Positions 24,121-37,092 of a stretch of 64,000 nt of DNA are shown here, one piece after another (position 1 is the stretch's first letter; every line of letters begins with the position of its first letter). Source of the stretch: an uncultured Bacteroides sp. (GTDB lineage: Bacteria > Bacteroidota > Bacteroidia > Bacteroidales > Bacteroidaceae); NCBI GenBank assembly GCA_900755095.1, contig CAAEFE010000112.1, positions 9,930 through 73,929 of the forward strand. Reading direction: 5' to 3'. Below the pieces are notes generated by a model, which saw nothing but the letters and a program-made list of their open reading frames with translations, made no database searches and was not told the DNA's origin. The position numbers were made by a program, and so were the translations under genes.

Positions 24121-27100
24121 ATGAGAAATGTAATCTTACTATTTTTATTGATAGTAGGCTGGACAACTACAGTCTGCGCTCAAAATGAACAAGAGACGAT
24201 TGAGGTGACGGGAATCGTCACTGATCCAAAGAACGAACCTTTAATAGGCGTGAACGTTACAGCAAGAAATATGCCCGGCTTCGGTGCGATAACAGACATA
24301 AACGGACGTTACAAGATCAAGGTTCCCAATTACTCTTACTTGATTTTTTCCTATGTGGGATTTACAAAGCAGGAAATCTTTATCAAAGACAAAAAAATCA
24401 TTAACATCGTTATGGCAGAGACGAAAGAAACGGTCATCGACGAGGTTGTTGTCACAGGGACCGGTGCTCAGAAGAAGGTAACTGTGACAGGTGCCGTTAC
24501 CACAGTCGACGTTTCCCAGCTACGTACTCCGACGGCAAGCATCACCAATGCTCTTGCAGGCAATGTAGCCGGTATACTCGCCCGCCAGACTTCCGGACAG
24601 CCGGGTAGCAATATTTCTGAGTTCTGGATACGCGGTATCTCCACTTTCGGTGCCGGAGGCAGTGCATTGGTGTTGGTCGATGGCTTCGAACGTGATATGA
24701 ATGAAATCAATGTGGAAGATATCCAGGACTTCTCCGTGTTGAAAGATGCCTCCGCAACCGCCATTTACGGTTCACGCGGTGCAAATGGCGTTGTCTTGAT
24801 CACGACCAAACGCGGCAAGGAAGGGAAGACCCGCGTCAATGCCAAAGTAGAAACCTCGTATAATACACGCACCAGAACTCCGGAATTTGTGGACGGTCCA
24901 ACATATGCCCGCATGATGAACGAAGCCTTGGTTAGTCGTAGTCAGGCTCCGGCCTATAGCGAAAGCGACTTGGAACTGTTTGCAAACGGGCTGGATCAGG
25001 ATCTTTTCCCTAATGTGGACTGGATGAACTTAATACTGAAAGACGGTGCCCCCACTTATCGCGCAACTGTAGACTTGACCGGAGGTGGTACGGTAGCCCG
25101 CTATTTCATTTCTGCCAGTTATGTAAATGAAGGCGGCATGTACGAGACGGATCGTGCAATGACGGACTATAACACCAATGCCAACTACCATCGCTGGAAC
25201 TACCGCATGAATGTAGACATAGACCTGACAAAATCCACGCTGCTAAAAGTAGGCGTATCGGGTTCTTTGGACAAGCAGAACCTGCCGGGAAGCCAGTATC
25301 ATGAAATATGGCACTCGCTAATGGGATACAGTCCCATCGCTTCTCCGGTACAGTATAGTGACGGGAAATGGGCAGCAGTCGGTAGTGAAGGACGAAGAAA
25401 TCCGTGGGTACTGACCACCCAGCAGGGATATCAGGAAACATGGAAGAATAAAATACAGACTACGGTTAATCTTGAACAAGATTTGAAATTTATCACAAAG
25501 GGATTAAAATTCTACGGACGTTTCGGATTCGATACATATACGGATAACGGTGACAACCGTTTCAAATGGCCGGAAAGTTGGTTAGCGGAACGGCAGCGTA
25601 CCTCCGACGGAGAATTGCAATTCAGAAGAATAGAGACGCAGAAACTGATGGACGGAACGATGTATTCAAGTGGACAACGGAAGGAATACTTGGAGGCAGA
25701 GCTACACTATAACCGTACGTTTGGCGACCACATGCTAGGGGCCGTTTTAAAGTATTCTCAGGATAAGACTACCAATACATCTCACAACGGCAATACAGAT
25801 AGCTACGAGAAGATTGTGCAGAGTATTCAGAATCGTCATCAGGGGTTTGCAGGACGTTTCACATACGGATGGAAATACCGCTACTTCTTTGACTTTAATT
25901 TCGGTTACAACGGCTCCGAGAACTTCGCCTCAGGTCAGCAGTTTGGATTCTTTCCCGCCTATTCTGTAGCATGGAACATCGCTGAAGAGTCAATCATCAA
26001 GAAACATCTCAAATGGCTGAATATGTTTAAGCTGCGCTACTCATATGGTAAGGTAGGTAACGACAATGTGGGAACCCGCTTCCCATACGTAGAGAAATTC
26101 GGGACATGGGATGAAGACGGTTATTATTACGGTGATATCGGCACCAGTAATTATTATTATACCGGACTGACCTATTCGAGAATTGCGTCAAGCAGCATCA
26201 CTTGGGAGGTAGCCAAGAAACATGACCTCGGACTTGACTTCTCTATGTTCAATGATAAGTTCAGTGGCAGCATTGACTACTTCCACGAACAACGCAACGG
26301 TATTTATATGGTACGTAGTTACCTTCCTCAGATCATCGGTCTGAATCACATCACAACGAAACCTTATGCCAACGTGGGTTCTGTCTTGTCCGAAGGTTTT
26401 GACGGTAATATCGCTTATAAACAGAGGATAGGTGAGGTAGACCTTACGGTACGTGCCAACATGACCTATAGTAAGAATGAAATCAAGGAGTATGACGAAG
26501 AGAACAGCCGCTATCCGTATAAGATGAAATACGGATTCCGTGTAGACCAGGCACGCGGCCTGATAGCCGAAGGATTGTTTAAGGATTATGAAGAAATCCG
26601 TAACAGACCCTCACAGGGTTCAGGCATCATGCCGGGAGACATCAAATACAAGGACGTAAACGGTGACGGAGTCATTAACGGAGATGACGAAGTGCCCATC
26701 GGTGCGACCACCCGCCCTAACCTGATTTACGGGTTCGGTGTATCTGCACAATGGAAAGGATTTGATATCAACGTTCACTTCCAAGGAGCCGGCAAGTCAT
26801 CCTTCTTCATAGACGGATTCACCGTATATCCATTCCAAGAGAAGTCATGGGGCAATATTCTGACGGATGTAGTGGGTAACTACTGGTCGCTGGGAATCAA
26901 CGAAGACCCGAATGCCAAATACCCGCGTCTGAGTTATGGAGGTAATAGCAACAACTATCGTGCTTCTACTTACTGGCTGCGAAACGGTTCGTACATCCGT
27001 TTAAAGAATGTGGAATTAGGTTACAGCATCCCCAAACGGTTTGTCAATAAACTCCATTTGGACCGTGTACGCCTCTACCTGATGGGAACGAATCTACTGA

Positions 27101-27204
27101 CCTTCTCCGACTTTAAGCTTTGGGATCCGGAACTGGGTAGTTCCAATGGACAACAATATCCGTTATCCAGAACAGTGACCATCGGACTGACGGTAGGAAT
27201 CTAA
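24121..27204 (+). CDS. SusC-like TonB-dependent outer-membrane transporter
   Basis: This 1027-residue protein has a signal peptide (to about VCAQ), a carboxypeptidase-D-like regulatory domain (about 28-105, VTGIVTDPKNEPLIGVNV), a plug domain with the SusC signature DEVVVTGTGAQKK and DASATAIYGSRGANGVVLITTKRG, and a 22-strand beta-barrel that ends with an aromatic/hydrophobic strand. It imports oligosaccharides across the outer membrane with energy from TonB. Its SusD partner follows 22 bases later. Position next to GH88, PL8 and a sulfatase suggests glycosaminoglycan-derived sugars. This pair is additional to the pair at 50641 and may take up a different glycan form; that is inference. Confidence 0.95.
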   Translation: MRNVILLFLLIVGWTTTVCAQNEQETIEVTGIVTDPKNEPLIGVNVTARNMPGFGAITDINGRYKIKVPNYSYLIFSYVGFTKQEIFIKDKKIINIVMAETKETVIDEVVVTGTGAQKKVTVTGAVTTVDVSQLRTPTASITNALAGNVAGILARQTSGQPGSNISEFWIRGISTFGAGGSALVLVDGFERDMNEINVEDIQDFSVLKDASATAIYGSRGANGVVLITTKRGKEGKTRVNAKVETSYNTRTRTPEFVDGPTYARMMNEALVSRSQAPAYSESDLELFANGLDQDLFPNVDWMNLILKDGAPTYRATVDLTGGGTVARYFISASYVNEGGMYETDRAMTDYNTNANYHRWNYRMNVDIDLTKSTLLKVGVSGSLDKQNLPGSQYHEIWHSLMGYSPIASPVQYSDGKWAAVGSEGRRNPWVLTTQQGYQETWKNKIQTTVNLEQDLKFITKGLKFYGRFGFDTYTDNGDNRFKWPESWLAERQRTSDGELQFRRIETQKLMDGTMYSSGQRKEYLEAELHYNRTFGDHMLGAVLKYSQDKTTNTSHNGNTDSYEKIVQSIQNRHQGFAGRFTYGWKYRYFFDFNFGYNGSENFASGQQFGFFPAYSVAWNIAEESIIKKHLKWLNMFKLRYSYGKVGNDNVGTRFPYVEKFGTWDEDGYYYGDIGTSNYYYTGLTYSRIASSSITWEVAKKHDLGLDFSMFNDKFSGSIDYFHEQRNGIYMVRSYLPQIIGLNHITTKPYANVGSVLSEGFDGNIAYKQRIGEVDLTVRANMTYSKNEIKEYDEENSRYPYKMKYGFRVDQARGLIAEGLFKDYEEIRNRPSQGSGIMPGDIKYKDVNGDGVINGDDEVPIGATTRPNLIYGFGVSAQWKGFDINVHFQGAGKSSFFIDGFTVYPFQEKSWGNILTDVVGNYWSLGINEDPNAKYPRLSYGGNSNNYRASTYWLRNGSYIRLKNVELGYSIPKRFVNKLHLDRVRLYLMGTNLLTFSDFKLWDPELGSSNGQQYPLSRTVTIGLTVGI

Positions 27205-27226
27205 AACAATCATTAAAAGAAAAGTT

Positions 27227-29266
27227 ATGAATAAAAATAAATACATTTTATTGGGAGCAGTGGTACTCGGCTTGGGACTCACTTCCTGTTCCGATTTCCT
27301 AAATGTAGACCGCTATTTCAGAGACCAACAATCTACAGAACGCATTTTCTCGGACAAAGACTATACACTTCAATGGCTGTCATTCTGCTACAGTCGCCTG
27401 CAGGGAGATAATCTGGAGGTGGGACACAGTGACGTATGCCCTTTCAATTTCTCAGACGACCAAGTATTCAACGAACGAGGAGACCGTTTTGCCAAATTCA
27501 AACGCGGCGAATATTTAAATTCCACTGGCGGCCAAAATGCTTGGAAATGGTCGTATGACGGAATCTATCAAGCCTCCATTCTACTGAATGAATTGTATGA
27601 GAATGAAGATCTCACTCCGGAGGAAGTGACGGACATAAGAGGACAGGCCCGTTTTCTGCGTGCCTATTTCTACTGGTTACTGCTGAGAAAATTCGGTCCG
27701 ATACCCATTCTACCACCGGAAGGAGCCGACTATACAAAATCGTATGACGAACTGGCCTACCCACGTAAAACCTATGATGAGTGCGTGGCATTCATCACTT
27801 CAGAACTCGAAATTGCAGCTACCGAACTGTTCGAAAAACGCGATAACTTGAACATTGCCCGCCCGACTAAAGGAGCCGCGCTGGCTGTACGTGCCAAAGT
27901 TTTCCTTTATGCTGCCAGTCCGCTGGTAAACGGGAATACGGAAATGGCAGACTTCATCAACAAGGACGGCCAACAGTTGATTCCACAAGAATACAATGAA
28001 GAGAAGTGGGCAAAAGCCGCTGCTGCCGCCAGAGACATGATCGAGTACTCGGAAACGAGCGGACTCTACAAACTTTATACTTTTGAAAGGCGCCCGGTTA
28101 GTACAGACGAGGCTTATCCAACCACTATTGAACCGCCATATCATGAGGAATACAGTAACAAGCCTTTTCCGGAAGGATGGTCCAATATAGATCCATTTGA
28201 ATCATATCGGTCTCTTTTTAATGGAGATATCTATGCAGCCGAAAATCCGGAACTTATTTTTACCCGAGGAACCAATGGTGACAGCAATGACTTAAAAACA
28301 GACAACACGATGGTAGATTTCGTAAAGCATCAACTGCCCGGAACTTTTGGAGGATATAACGTACACGGAATGACCCTGAAGCAGAGTGAAGCATACGCTA
28401 TGGCAGATGGTACATCATTTGACAAAGAATGCTACACATTATGGAAAGGGAAGTTCACAAACGATGAAAACAAAGATGAACACAAGTACGACAATGTAAA
28501 AAATGGCGTATGGTGGGGATATACCAACCGTGAGCCTCGCTTCTATGCTTCCGTAGCTTTCAACGGAGCACAATGGAACGCACTGAGCATTAAGGAAGAA
28601 GGAGGAAAAGACTCACGAAACAAACAAATCTGGTATTATCGCGGAGCAACCGACGGGCGTATCAATGGATCTGATAACTGGTGTATTACGGGCATCGGCA
28701 TCATGAAATATGTAAATCCGAACGATTGCGCCAAATGGGGAGGCTCGATCTACCAGAAAGTGGAACCTACATTACGTTATGCCGACATATTACTGATGTA
28801 TGCAGAAGCACTGAATAATATTTCCGAAGGGACACACTACCAGGTGGCCTCATGGGACGGAAGCCAGACTTACGACATCTTCCGTGACAAAGAACAGATG
28901 CGCCGTGGAGTTAAGCCTGTCCGTATGCGTGCCGGAGTCCCCGACTATAGCGATGAAGTATATGAAAACCCGAAAAAATTCTTTGAAAAAATAGTTCATG
29001 AACGGCAGATCGAATTCTTTGCAGAAACCCAACGCTACTATGACCTGCGTCGTTGGAAAATTGTCGAAGAACATGAAGGAGAACAAATCTACGGTTGCAA
29101 TACACTGATGAACGAAGAATACAAGGACATGTTTTATCTGCCAGTCAGAGTGGCCGAACTACAGACTTCTTTCTCACGCAAACAGTACTTCTGGCCTATC
29201 AGCTTCGATGAGCTGAAACGCAACAATAATCTCTCACAAGCTCCCGGATGGCAGAATTATGATTAG
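27227..29266 (+). CDS. SusD/RagB-family surface glycan-binding lipoprotein
   Basis: This 679-residue lipoprotein (GLGLTSC, Cys21) has the SusD N-terminal segment SCSDFLNVDRYF, the TPR-like helical core (QARFLRAYFYWLLLRKFGPIPI) and the RagB/SusD C-terminal segment (RYADILLMYAEALN, VHERQIEFFAETQRYYDLRRWK). At 679 residues it is longer than the typical 500-600, with inserts around 260-450. It forms the lid of the SusC transporter and binds the incoming glycan. It overlaps no gene; the next CDS starts 28 bases after its stop. Confidence 0.95.
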   Translation: MNKNKYILLGAVVLGLGLTSCSDFLNVDRYFRDQQSTERIFSDKDYTLQWLSFCYSRLQGDNLEVGHSDVCPFNFSDDQVFNERGDRFAKFKRGEYLNSTGGQNAWKWSYDGIYQASILLNELYENEDLTPEEVTDIRGQARFLRAYFYWLLLRKFGPIPILPPEGADYTKSYDELAYPRKTYDECVAFITSELEIAATELFEKRDNLNIARPTKGAALAVRAKVFLYAASPLVNGNTEMADFINKDGQQLIPQEYNEEKWAKAAAAARDMIEYSETSGLYKLYTFERRPVSTDEAYPTTIEPPYHEEYSNKPFPEGWSNIDPFESYRSLFNGDIYAAENPELIFTRGTNGDSNDLKTDNTMVDFVKHQLPGTFGGYNVHGMTLKQSEAYAMADGTSFDKECYTLWKGKFTNDENKDEHKYDNVKNGVWWGYTNREPRFYASVAFNGAQWNALSIKEEGGKDSRNKQIWYYRGATDGRINGSDNWCITGIGIMKYVNPNDCAKWGGSIYQKVEPTLRYADILLMYAEALNNISEGTHYQVASWDGSQTYDIFRDKEQMRRGVKPVRMRAGVPDYSDEVYENPKKFFEKIVHERQIEFFAETQRYYDLRRWKIVEEHEGEQIYGCNTLMNEEYKDMFYLPVRVAELQTSFSRKQYFWPISFDELKRNNNLSQAPGWQNYD

Positions 29267-29294
29267 TGTTAACATTATAAACCAAAAGATCAAT

Positions 29295-30305
29295 ATGAGA
29301 AAATTATATATTTTAGGAATGATACTGGGGATGTATGCAACATTCAGTGCATGCAATGACGAGTGGAAAGATGAACTTTACACACAGATGCTTTCTTTCA
29401 AGGCACCTTTAGGTGACAACGGCTTGAGTGAAATTTATGTACGCTATCAGCCGGATGGAACAGGAATATACCAGTTGCCGGTCATTGTCAGCGGCTCGAA
29501 AAGCAACAGTCGGAATATCGATGCAAAAATAGCCGTGGATGAGGATACGCTCCGAATACTTAACCAGGAAAAATTCCCTGTAGGTCGTCAGGACCTCTGG
29601 TATGTCCCCCTTGCAGAACAGCATTATTCTTTTGAATCAAACATTTGCCATATTCCTGCGGGAGAGAATATACAGCTCTACCCCATCCATTTCAACTTTA
29701 ACGGGTTGGAACTGGATGAGAAATACGTACTTCCGCTGACTATTGAAGAAGACCCTTCTTATGTTCAAAACAAATATAAGGGACGTTATAAAGCGCTGCT
29801 GGGAGTCAATCTGTTCAATGACTACTCCGGAACGTATAACACCACGCTGATGAACATTTACATCGAAGGAACGACAACCGATCCCGCCAAGGTAGATACA
29901 CGCTTAGCCCGCGTGGTGGACGAGAATACCATTTTCTTCTATGCCGGCTCAACGTGGGTGGAAGATGAAAACCGCTCCAGGTATAAAGTATTTGTCGAGT
30001 TTGAAGAAGGAACGGAGGACGAGGAAGGTACTATTAAAGGAAAGTTGAAGTTGTACGGTGACGAAGGCGAACCGGGAATCAATATCCGACCATTGGGAGA
30101 ATGCAAATATGAAAAACGAATCATTCAGCACGAGACCATCAAATATATGGAACGCCACCTTACCACACTGGAACTGAGTTATAAGTACACGGATGTCACT
30201 TCCAATCCGGATTATCCGATAACTTACGAAGTAAAAGGTTCTATGACAATGGAACGCCAGATCAACCCGTTGATACCGGATGAGGATCAAGCTATTGAAT
30301 GGTAA
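29295..30305 (+). CDS. Surface lipoprotein with DUF1735/DUF4973-like domains
   Basis: From MRKLYILGMILGMYATFSAC (lipobox Cys20) the protein has 336 residues. The N-terminal half resembles the DUF1735 beta-sandwich common next to SusD genes (DAKIAVDEDTLRILN, with PLTIEEDPS). The C-terminal half is a lipocalin-like/DUF4973 type domain (DYSGTYNTTLMNIYI). Proteins in this position are usually surface glycan-binding proteins. The longer frame start at 29259 overlaps the end of the SusD gene and lacks a signal peptide, so 29295 is chosen. A terminator follows 17 bases after the stop, closing the unit. The family assignment is from memory and moderate. Confidence 0.75.
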   Translation: MRKLYILGMILGMYATFSACNDEWKDELYTQMLSFKAPLGDNGLSEIYVRYQPDGTGIYQLPVIVSGSKSNSRNIDAKIAVDEDTLRILNQEKFPVGRQDLWYVPLAEQHYSFESNICHIPAGENIQLYPIHFNFNGLELDEKYVLPLTIEEDPSYVQNKYKGRYKALLGVNLFNDYSGTYNTTLMNIYIEGTTTDPAKVDTRLARVVDENTIFFYAGSTWVEDENRSRYKVFVEFEEGTEDEEGTIKGKLKLYGDEGEPGINIRPLGECKYEKRIIQHETIKYMERHLTTLELSYKYTDVTSNPDYPITYEVKGSMTMERQINPLIPDEDQAIEW

Positions 30306-30321
30306 GAGAAAATTAAAAAAG

Positions 30322-30370
30322 GAGGAGACAAGCACTTGATTAAACATAGAAGCTTATCTCCTCTTTCTTT
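30322..30370 (+). terminator. Terminator of the first SusC/D unit
   Basis: GAGGAGA-C-AAGC (30322-30333) pairs with GCTT-A-TCTCCTC (30352-30363), with one mismatch, followed by TTTCTTTT. The gap up to 30610 holds this, the next promoter and no gene that I can see. Confidence 0.8.
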
Positions 30371-30511
30371 TATCAGGATACTCCATATAGCATTTTTATT
30401 AGATGATACGAATGCAAACACCATACCAGTCATAAGGTATTCGAGATTGATGAAGAATAATACCCCCTAAAAACGTAAGTATCCGACAGCCATATATGGG
30501 AATATATTTAT

Positions 30512-30519
30512 TACATTTG
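30512..30519 (+). promoter_or_regulatory. Promoter of the thioesterase gene, -7 box
   Basis: TACATTTG matches TAnnTTTG, followed by CGG. The leader would be about 85 bases before the start at 30611. Confidence 0.5.
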
Positions 30520-30610
30520 CGGAAGAATCTTGAATTTTAAATTATAGGCTAATTCGGCTCTCATAACTTATCATTCAACGTTTCAAATTAGTAATTCAAA
30601 ATTAATCATT

Positions 30611-31015
30611 ATGACCCCACAAGAGTTTTTTAAAAAGGACCTGTTCGCCGAAAATGCAGGCGTAGTATTGCTTGAAGTACGCGAAGGATACAGTAAAGCC
30701 AAACTGGAAATAAAACCCGAACATCTTAATGCCGGAGCGCGGACACAAGGAGGAGCGATTTTCACGCTGGCAGATCTGGCACTCGCCGCAGCTGCCAATT
30801 CGCACGGAACACTCGCTTTCTCTCTTTCATCCTCAATCACTTTTCTGCGTGCCAGCGGTCCGGGCGACACTCTCTATGCCGAGGCACGCGAACGGTATAT
30901 CGGCCGAAGCACCGGCTGCTATCAAGTAGATGTTACTAACCAGAACGGAGACTTGATCGCTACATTCGAATCAAGTGTTTTCCGGAAAGATCAGAAAGTA
31001 CCTTTTACTCTGTAG
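30611..31015 (+). CDS. PaaI-type hotdog-fold acyl-CoA thioesterase
   Basis: This 134-residue protein has the hotdog-fold segment HLNAGARTQGGAIFTLADLALAAAAN, where the family has the NGxGxxHGGxxxxLAD motif, then the strand pattern SSSITFLRASGPGDTLYAEA. Such proteins hydrolyse acyl- or aryl-CoA thioesters in the cytoplasm. The His of the usual HGG is Gln here (TQGG), which may alter activity. The gene converges on the DUF3108 gene with 5 bases between stops. It is probably a backbone gene unrelated to glycan use. Confidence 0.8.
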   Translation: MTPQEFFKKDLFAENAGVVLLEVREGYSKAKLEIKPEHLNAGARTQGGAIFTLADLALAAAANSHGTLAFSLSSSITFLRASGPGDTLYAEARERYIGRSTGCYQVDVTNQNGDLIATFESSVFRKDQKVPFTL

Positions 31016-31020
31016 ACAGA

Positions 31021-31905
31021 CTATTTAACTATAGAAGTCAATGGATGACGGTGACCTCTGACATCATTTAAGAAAGCTTTGGCTGAACCGAAATTCAAGA
31101 ACATATCTAAACGGACAGGAAGGTGGTTCTTATCATCTGTTACGAAGAAAGTAATCACTTCCTTTTCTTTCCCTTTTTTATCGTATTCAACTAATGAGAA
31201 GATCAGGCAGCGATAGGTAACCCCATTTTCCGCTTTCACATTCTCTTTTCCCCGATAAATCAGTGTCTGTTCTTCCACTTTACGTCCGGTAGCCATCGGG
31301 AATTTGATTTTATCGCCTACCTTATAATCAGCAGGATCATAAGAACGCGCTTGGGCAAGGATAGTCAGCATATCGTAGATGCAGCGACTGTCGCTTTCTT
31401 CCGACTCCTGAACTTCTCCGTCACGGAACGTACGTTTTTGTTTGGCAAAGCAAAGGCCGTCTTTATAAGAGAACCAAGCCTCATCTACCGTATAGCGTTT
31501 TCCTTCCTCGGCACCTTTACGGAAATAACGAGGTTCCAGTTTTTCACCCATGACGCAAGTCAGTGTATCGCGCATCTTGAAAAAGAAGTCGGCACGCTTG
31601 CTACCTAAGGCAAGCAGATTGATACGGTAAGCCAGTTCCGAATGATAGGTAGTTGCATTAGTCGTCAGACTGGCTATACCCGCTTTCACCCAAACGAATT
31701 TCCAGTTGAAGTACAAATCATACATTACATGCTCTCCGGATTGAAAAGCATCGTTTTTAGCTTCACACTGAGCATTGGCAGGAAGCGCAAAACTTCCCAT
31801 CAACAATGCAAGAATTCCAACAATTAGATGACGTCGCAAATTAGCGACGGTTACGGTTTTGGTTATTTCTATCTCTTTCTCTTTCTTTCTTTTTCTTGTC
31901 TTCAT
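31021..31905 (-). CDS. DUF3108 periplasmic protein
   Basis: This 294-residue protein has a basic stretch followed by a signal-peptide-like segment (LIVGILALLMGSFALPANAQ) and a DUF3108-type beta-rich domain (GEHVMYDLYFNWKFVWVKAGIA, YRCLIFSLVEYDKKGKEKEVITFFVTDDKNHLPVRLD). The annotated ATG at 31905 lies 65 bases inside the upstream Ig-like gene in another frame, giving a 20-residue Lys/Glu/Arg-rich start before the signal peptide. No later Met would keep the signal peptide, so the start is kept with reserve. The function of DUF3108 is unknown; it is thought to be an envelope protein. Confidence 0.75.
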   Translation of the reverse strand: MKTRKRKKEKEIEITKTVTVANLRRHLIVGILALLMGSFALPANAQCEAKNDAFQSGEHVMYDLYFNWKFVWVKAGIASLTTNATTYHSELAYRINLLALGSKRADFFFKMRDTLTCVMGEKLEPRYFRKGAEEGKRYTVDEAWFSYKDGLCFAKQKRTFRDGEVQESEESDSRCIYDMLTILAQARSYDPADYKVGDKIKFPMATGRKVEEQTLIYRGKENVKAENGVTYRCLIFSLVEYDKKGKEKEVITFFVTDDKNHLPVRLDMFLNFGSAKAFLNDVRGHRHPLTSIVK

Positions 31906-33769
31906 CTGGTTTTTGTTTTTTTAGTTCATCCAGTTTCTGTTTGTCTACAGGAGTTGCGTGTATATCCCAGTTTTGGTCAACATCCCATAACGCTTTATAT
32001 TCAACAACCTTGGGGAAATAGTAAACTTCTTCCGGTTGTATTCCTTTTGCATAGTCTCCCGTGTCCCATTCTCCGTTTCCATTTCTATCATTGATCAGTC
32101 TGGCGGCATATTTCCCCGGATTCAGGTAATAGAAATCTGCCCTTCCATCATCCACCAGTCTTCGTCGAACCACTTTATCTTGGGTATCCAGTAATTCTAT
32201 AAATGCCTGAGGATCTGCTCCTGTTACAATAAAATGAAGAGTAAAATATTCATCCTCACTACGTACCTTAAATGATTGTTTTATCTTATCGGTAAACAAA
32301 CCATAAATGCCATGAAACGCAGTTGAGTCCACCGAGAACTCATATTCCATTGTAGGCTCCCAATCATTTTCCGGATACAGATTAAACCGCCTCAGATTCA
32401 ATGAGTCTTGTTCGAATTCGAAAGGAATATCTTTCCAAATCGTATCCACCTTCTGCCGCAGATGAATTGCCGCAGTATCAAAACTTGCAATCGGCTCCTC
32501 AAAGTTTAAAGAAACATAGCCATACACGTCCATTGATGAAGGTGCATTCACATTCACCGGTAAGAATTTAGTCGGTATCGGCTCATCTTCTTCACCCTCT
32601 TTCTTTTTCTTCTTTTTCTTCTTCTCGGGCTCTTCTTTGGTCAGAGTCTTTTGTTTGGATACCAATTTCAAGGTATCTGTACGCGGAATTAACTGGTTCA
32701 GCGTATCCGTATAAAGATAGGTAAGGCTAAGGGCCAGAGTATCCTGTTTATAGAGCAAAGAGTCCTTTACCCAATAATGAATCGTATCGTTCCGTTGGTT
32801 CTTTTCTATCACAAAAGCCTCCTTTTCATCGAAGTTCAACCCTTTCAGTACAGGCAGGGTATCTGCTTTGCCAGCAAAATAAAAGGTGAATTTCTGGGGA
32901 ACCAGTCGTTCGGACTTTATCAAATATTGCGAATAATTGAGTTCTTTAAAAGCACGGAGAATCACATCATCCGGCAAATAATGCATATATTTCTTCTCAA
33001 CGATCGTATCATAAGTCAATGAATCCACCCAAGCCGTATCCATACGAAGTCTTTCTTCCATACGGGGGATGATCAGTGAATCATTAAAAGCAATGACCTC
33101 ACTCTTCTGAGTGAAAGCAAAGTTCTGATCTGAATCCATCAAGCCAAAGATACGATACTTGCCGGGAGCTACCCCACGAATAGAGAAACGCCCACGGCTG
33201 TCGGTACGTGCCACACGGTCGAAAGGAAGTTTAGTAAAGGCGGAGTCATTCAGATTTGCATGCAGTCCGACCAGTATACCTTTAATAGGCTCCAAGTTAG
33301 AGGCGTCAAGCACCGTTCCCGATACTTCCATTGTATCGATCTGCGCACCGGTAGAAAAAGTAAATGCAAAATTACCCAGAGGATTGCCTTCGTTATTATC
33401 GACGATGGCATCCGAGAAATCTATAGTATAGGTAGTATTAGGCTTTAGTGAGTCAAGCAGATTCACTTGTATTTTCTTTCCGGAAGCCTTTATCTCCGGT
33501 TGTTGAATCTGAGGAGGAGAAACAACCACTTTCTCGGTTGCTTTCTCTAGCTTAATAAACTCATCGAACTGAAGAGAAACTTTAGTCCTCTTATTATTAA
33601 TCGCACCTGCAGCAGGGGTACTGCCGACAAAACGCGGAGGATCGTAATCCTTAGGCCCGCCTTCCGGCCGTCCAATGCTGGCACAGGAGTACAATATAGC
33701 CACCAGTGCAATCACCGGAAGAGCTTTGCGCACGATATGTTTTATCTTTTGATTCTCAAATTGTAACAT
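31841..33769 (-). CDS. Ig-like (Big_5) lipoprotein
   Basis: From MLQFENQKIKHIVRKALPVI (lipobox YSC, Cys29) the protein has 642 residues. Residues of about 50-150 form a Big_5-type Ig-like domain (PPRFVGSTPAAGAINN, TTYTIDFSDAIVDNNEGNPL), followed by a carboxypeptidase-regulatory-like domain (VSGTVLDASNLEPIKGILVGL) and a Lys-rich linker (KKKKKKKKEGEE). The end is an Arg/Lys/Asn-rich tail (DKKKKERERDRNNQNRNRR). It is probably anchored in the envelope; function unknown. Its last 65 bases also encode the start of the DUF3108 protein in another frame. A perfect -7 box lies 5 bases before the ATG, so the mRNA may be nearly leaderless. Confidence 0.8.
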   Translation of the reverse strand: MLQFENQKIKHIVRKALPVIALVAILYSCASIGRPEGGPKDYDPPRFVGSTPAAGAINNKRTKVSLQFDEFIKLEKATEKVVVSPPQIQQPEIKASGKKIQVNLLDSLKPNTTYTIDFSDAIVDNNEGNPLGNFAFTFSTGAQIDTMEVSGTVLDASNLEPIKGILVGLHANLNDSAFTKLPFDRVARTDSRGRFSIRGVAPGKYRIFGLMDSDQNFAFTQKSEVIAFNDSLIIPRMEERLRMDTAWVDSLTYDTIVEKKYMHYLPDDVILRAFKELNYSQYLIKSERLVPQKFTFYFAGKADTLPVLKGLNFDEKEAFVIEKNQRNDTIHYWVKDSLLYKQDTLALSLTYLYTDTLNQLIPRTDTLKLVSKQKTLTKEEPEKKKKKKKKEGEEDEPIPTKFLPVNVNAPSSMDVYGYVSLNFEEPIASFDTAAIHLRQKVDTIWKDIPFEFEQDSLNLRRFNLYPENDWEPTMEYEFSVDSTAFHGIYGLFTDKIKQSFKVRSEDEYFTLHFIVTGADPQAFIELLDTQDKVVRRRLVDDGRADFYYLNPGKYAARLINDRNGNGEWDTGDYAKGIQPEEVYYFPKVVEYKALWDVDQNWDIHATPVDKQKLDELKKQKPDEDKKKKERERDRNNQNRNRR

Positions 33770-33773
33770 GGTG

Positions 33774-33781
33774 CAAAAATA
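33774..33781 (-). promoter_or_regulatory. Promoter -7 box directly before the Ig-like lipoprotein gene
   Basis: The minus strand reads TATTTTTG, matching TAnnTTTG. The start codon is 5 bases away, so the transcript would start at or within the ATG. Confidence 0.5.
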
Positions 33782-33878
33782 AACGTTCTTCACCAATAAA
33801 CACTACACTTTCTAGCTAATTTATTAAAAAGTAGCCTTAAATGAATGATTATTGGTCCTTATCTTGTTAATAAATCCC

Positions 33879-33886
33879 TATCTTTG
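33879..33886 (+). promoter_or_regulatory. Promoter of the GH2 gene, -7 box
   Basis: TATCTTTG matches the Bacteroides -7 consensus and lies 33 bases before the start codon at 33920. The TATTTTGTATCA motif seen upstream of the sulfatase and second SusC promoters is absent here. Confidence 0.6.
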
Positions 33887-33907
33887 ACTCCCGAAATTCA
33901 AACCTAA

Positions 33908-37030
<3,123 letters not shown>

Positions 37031-37092
37031 AAAACATAGTTAAAAAACACGGTATCAGAGTACAAGAATACCGAATTTAAAGTACTTTTGCA

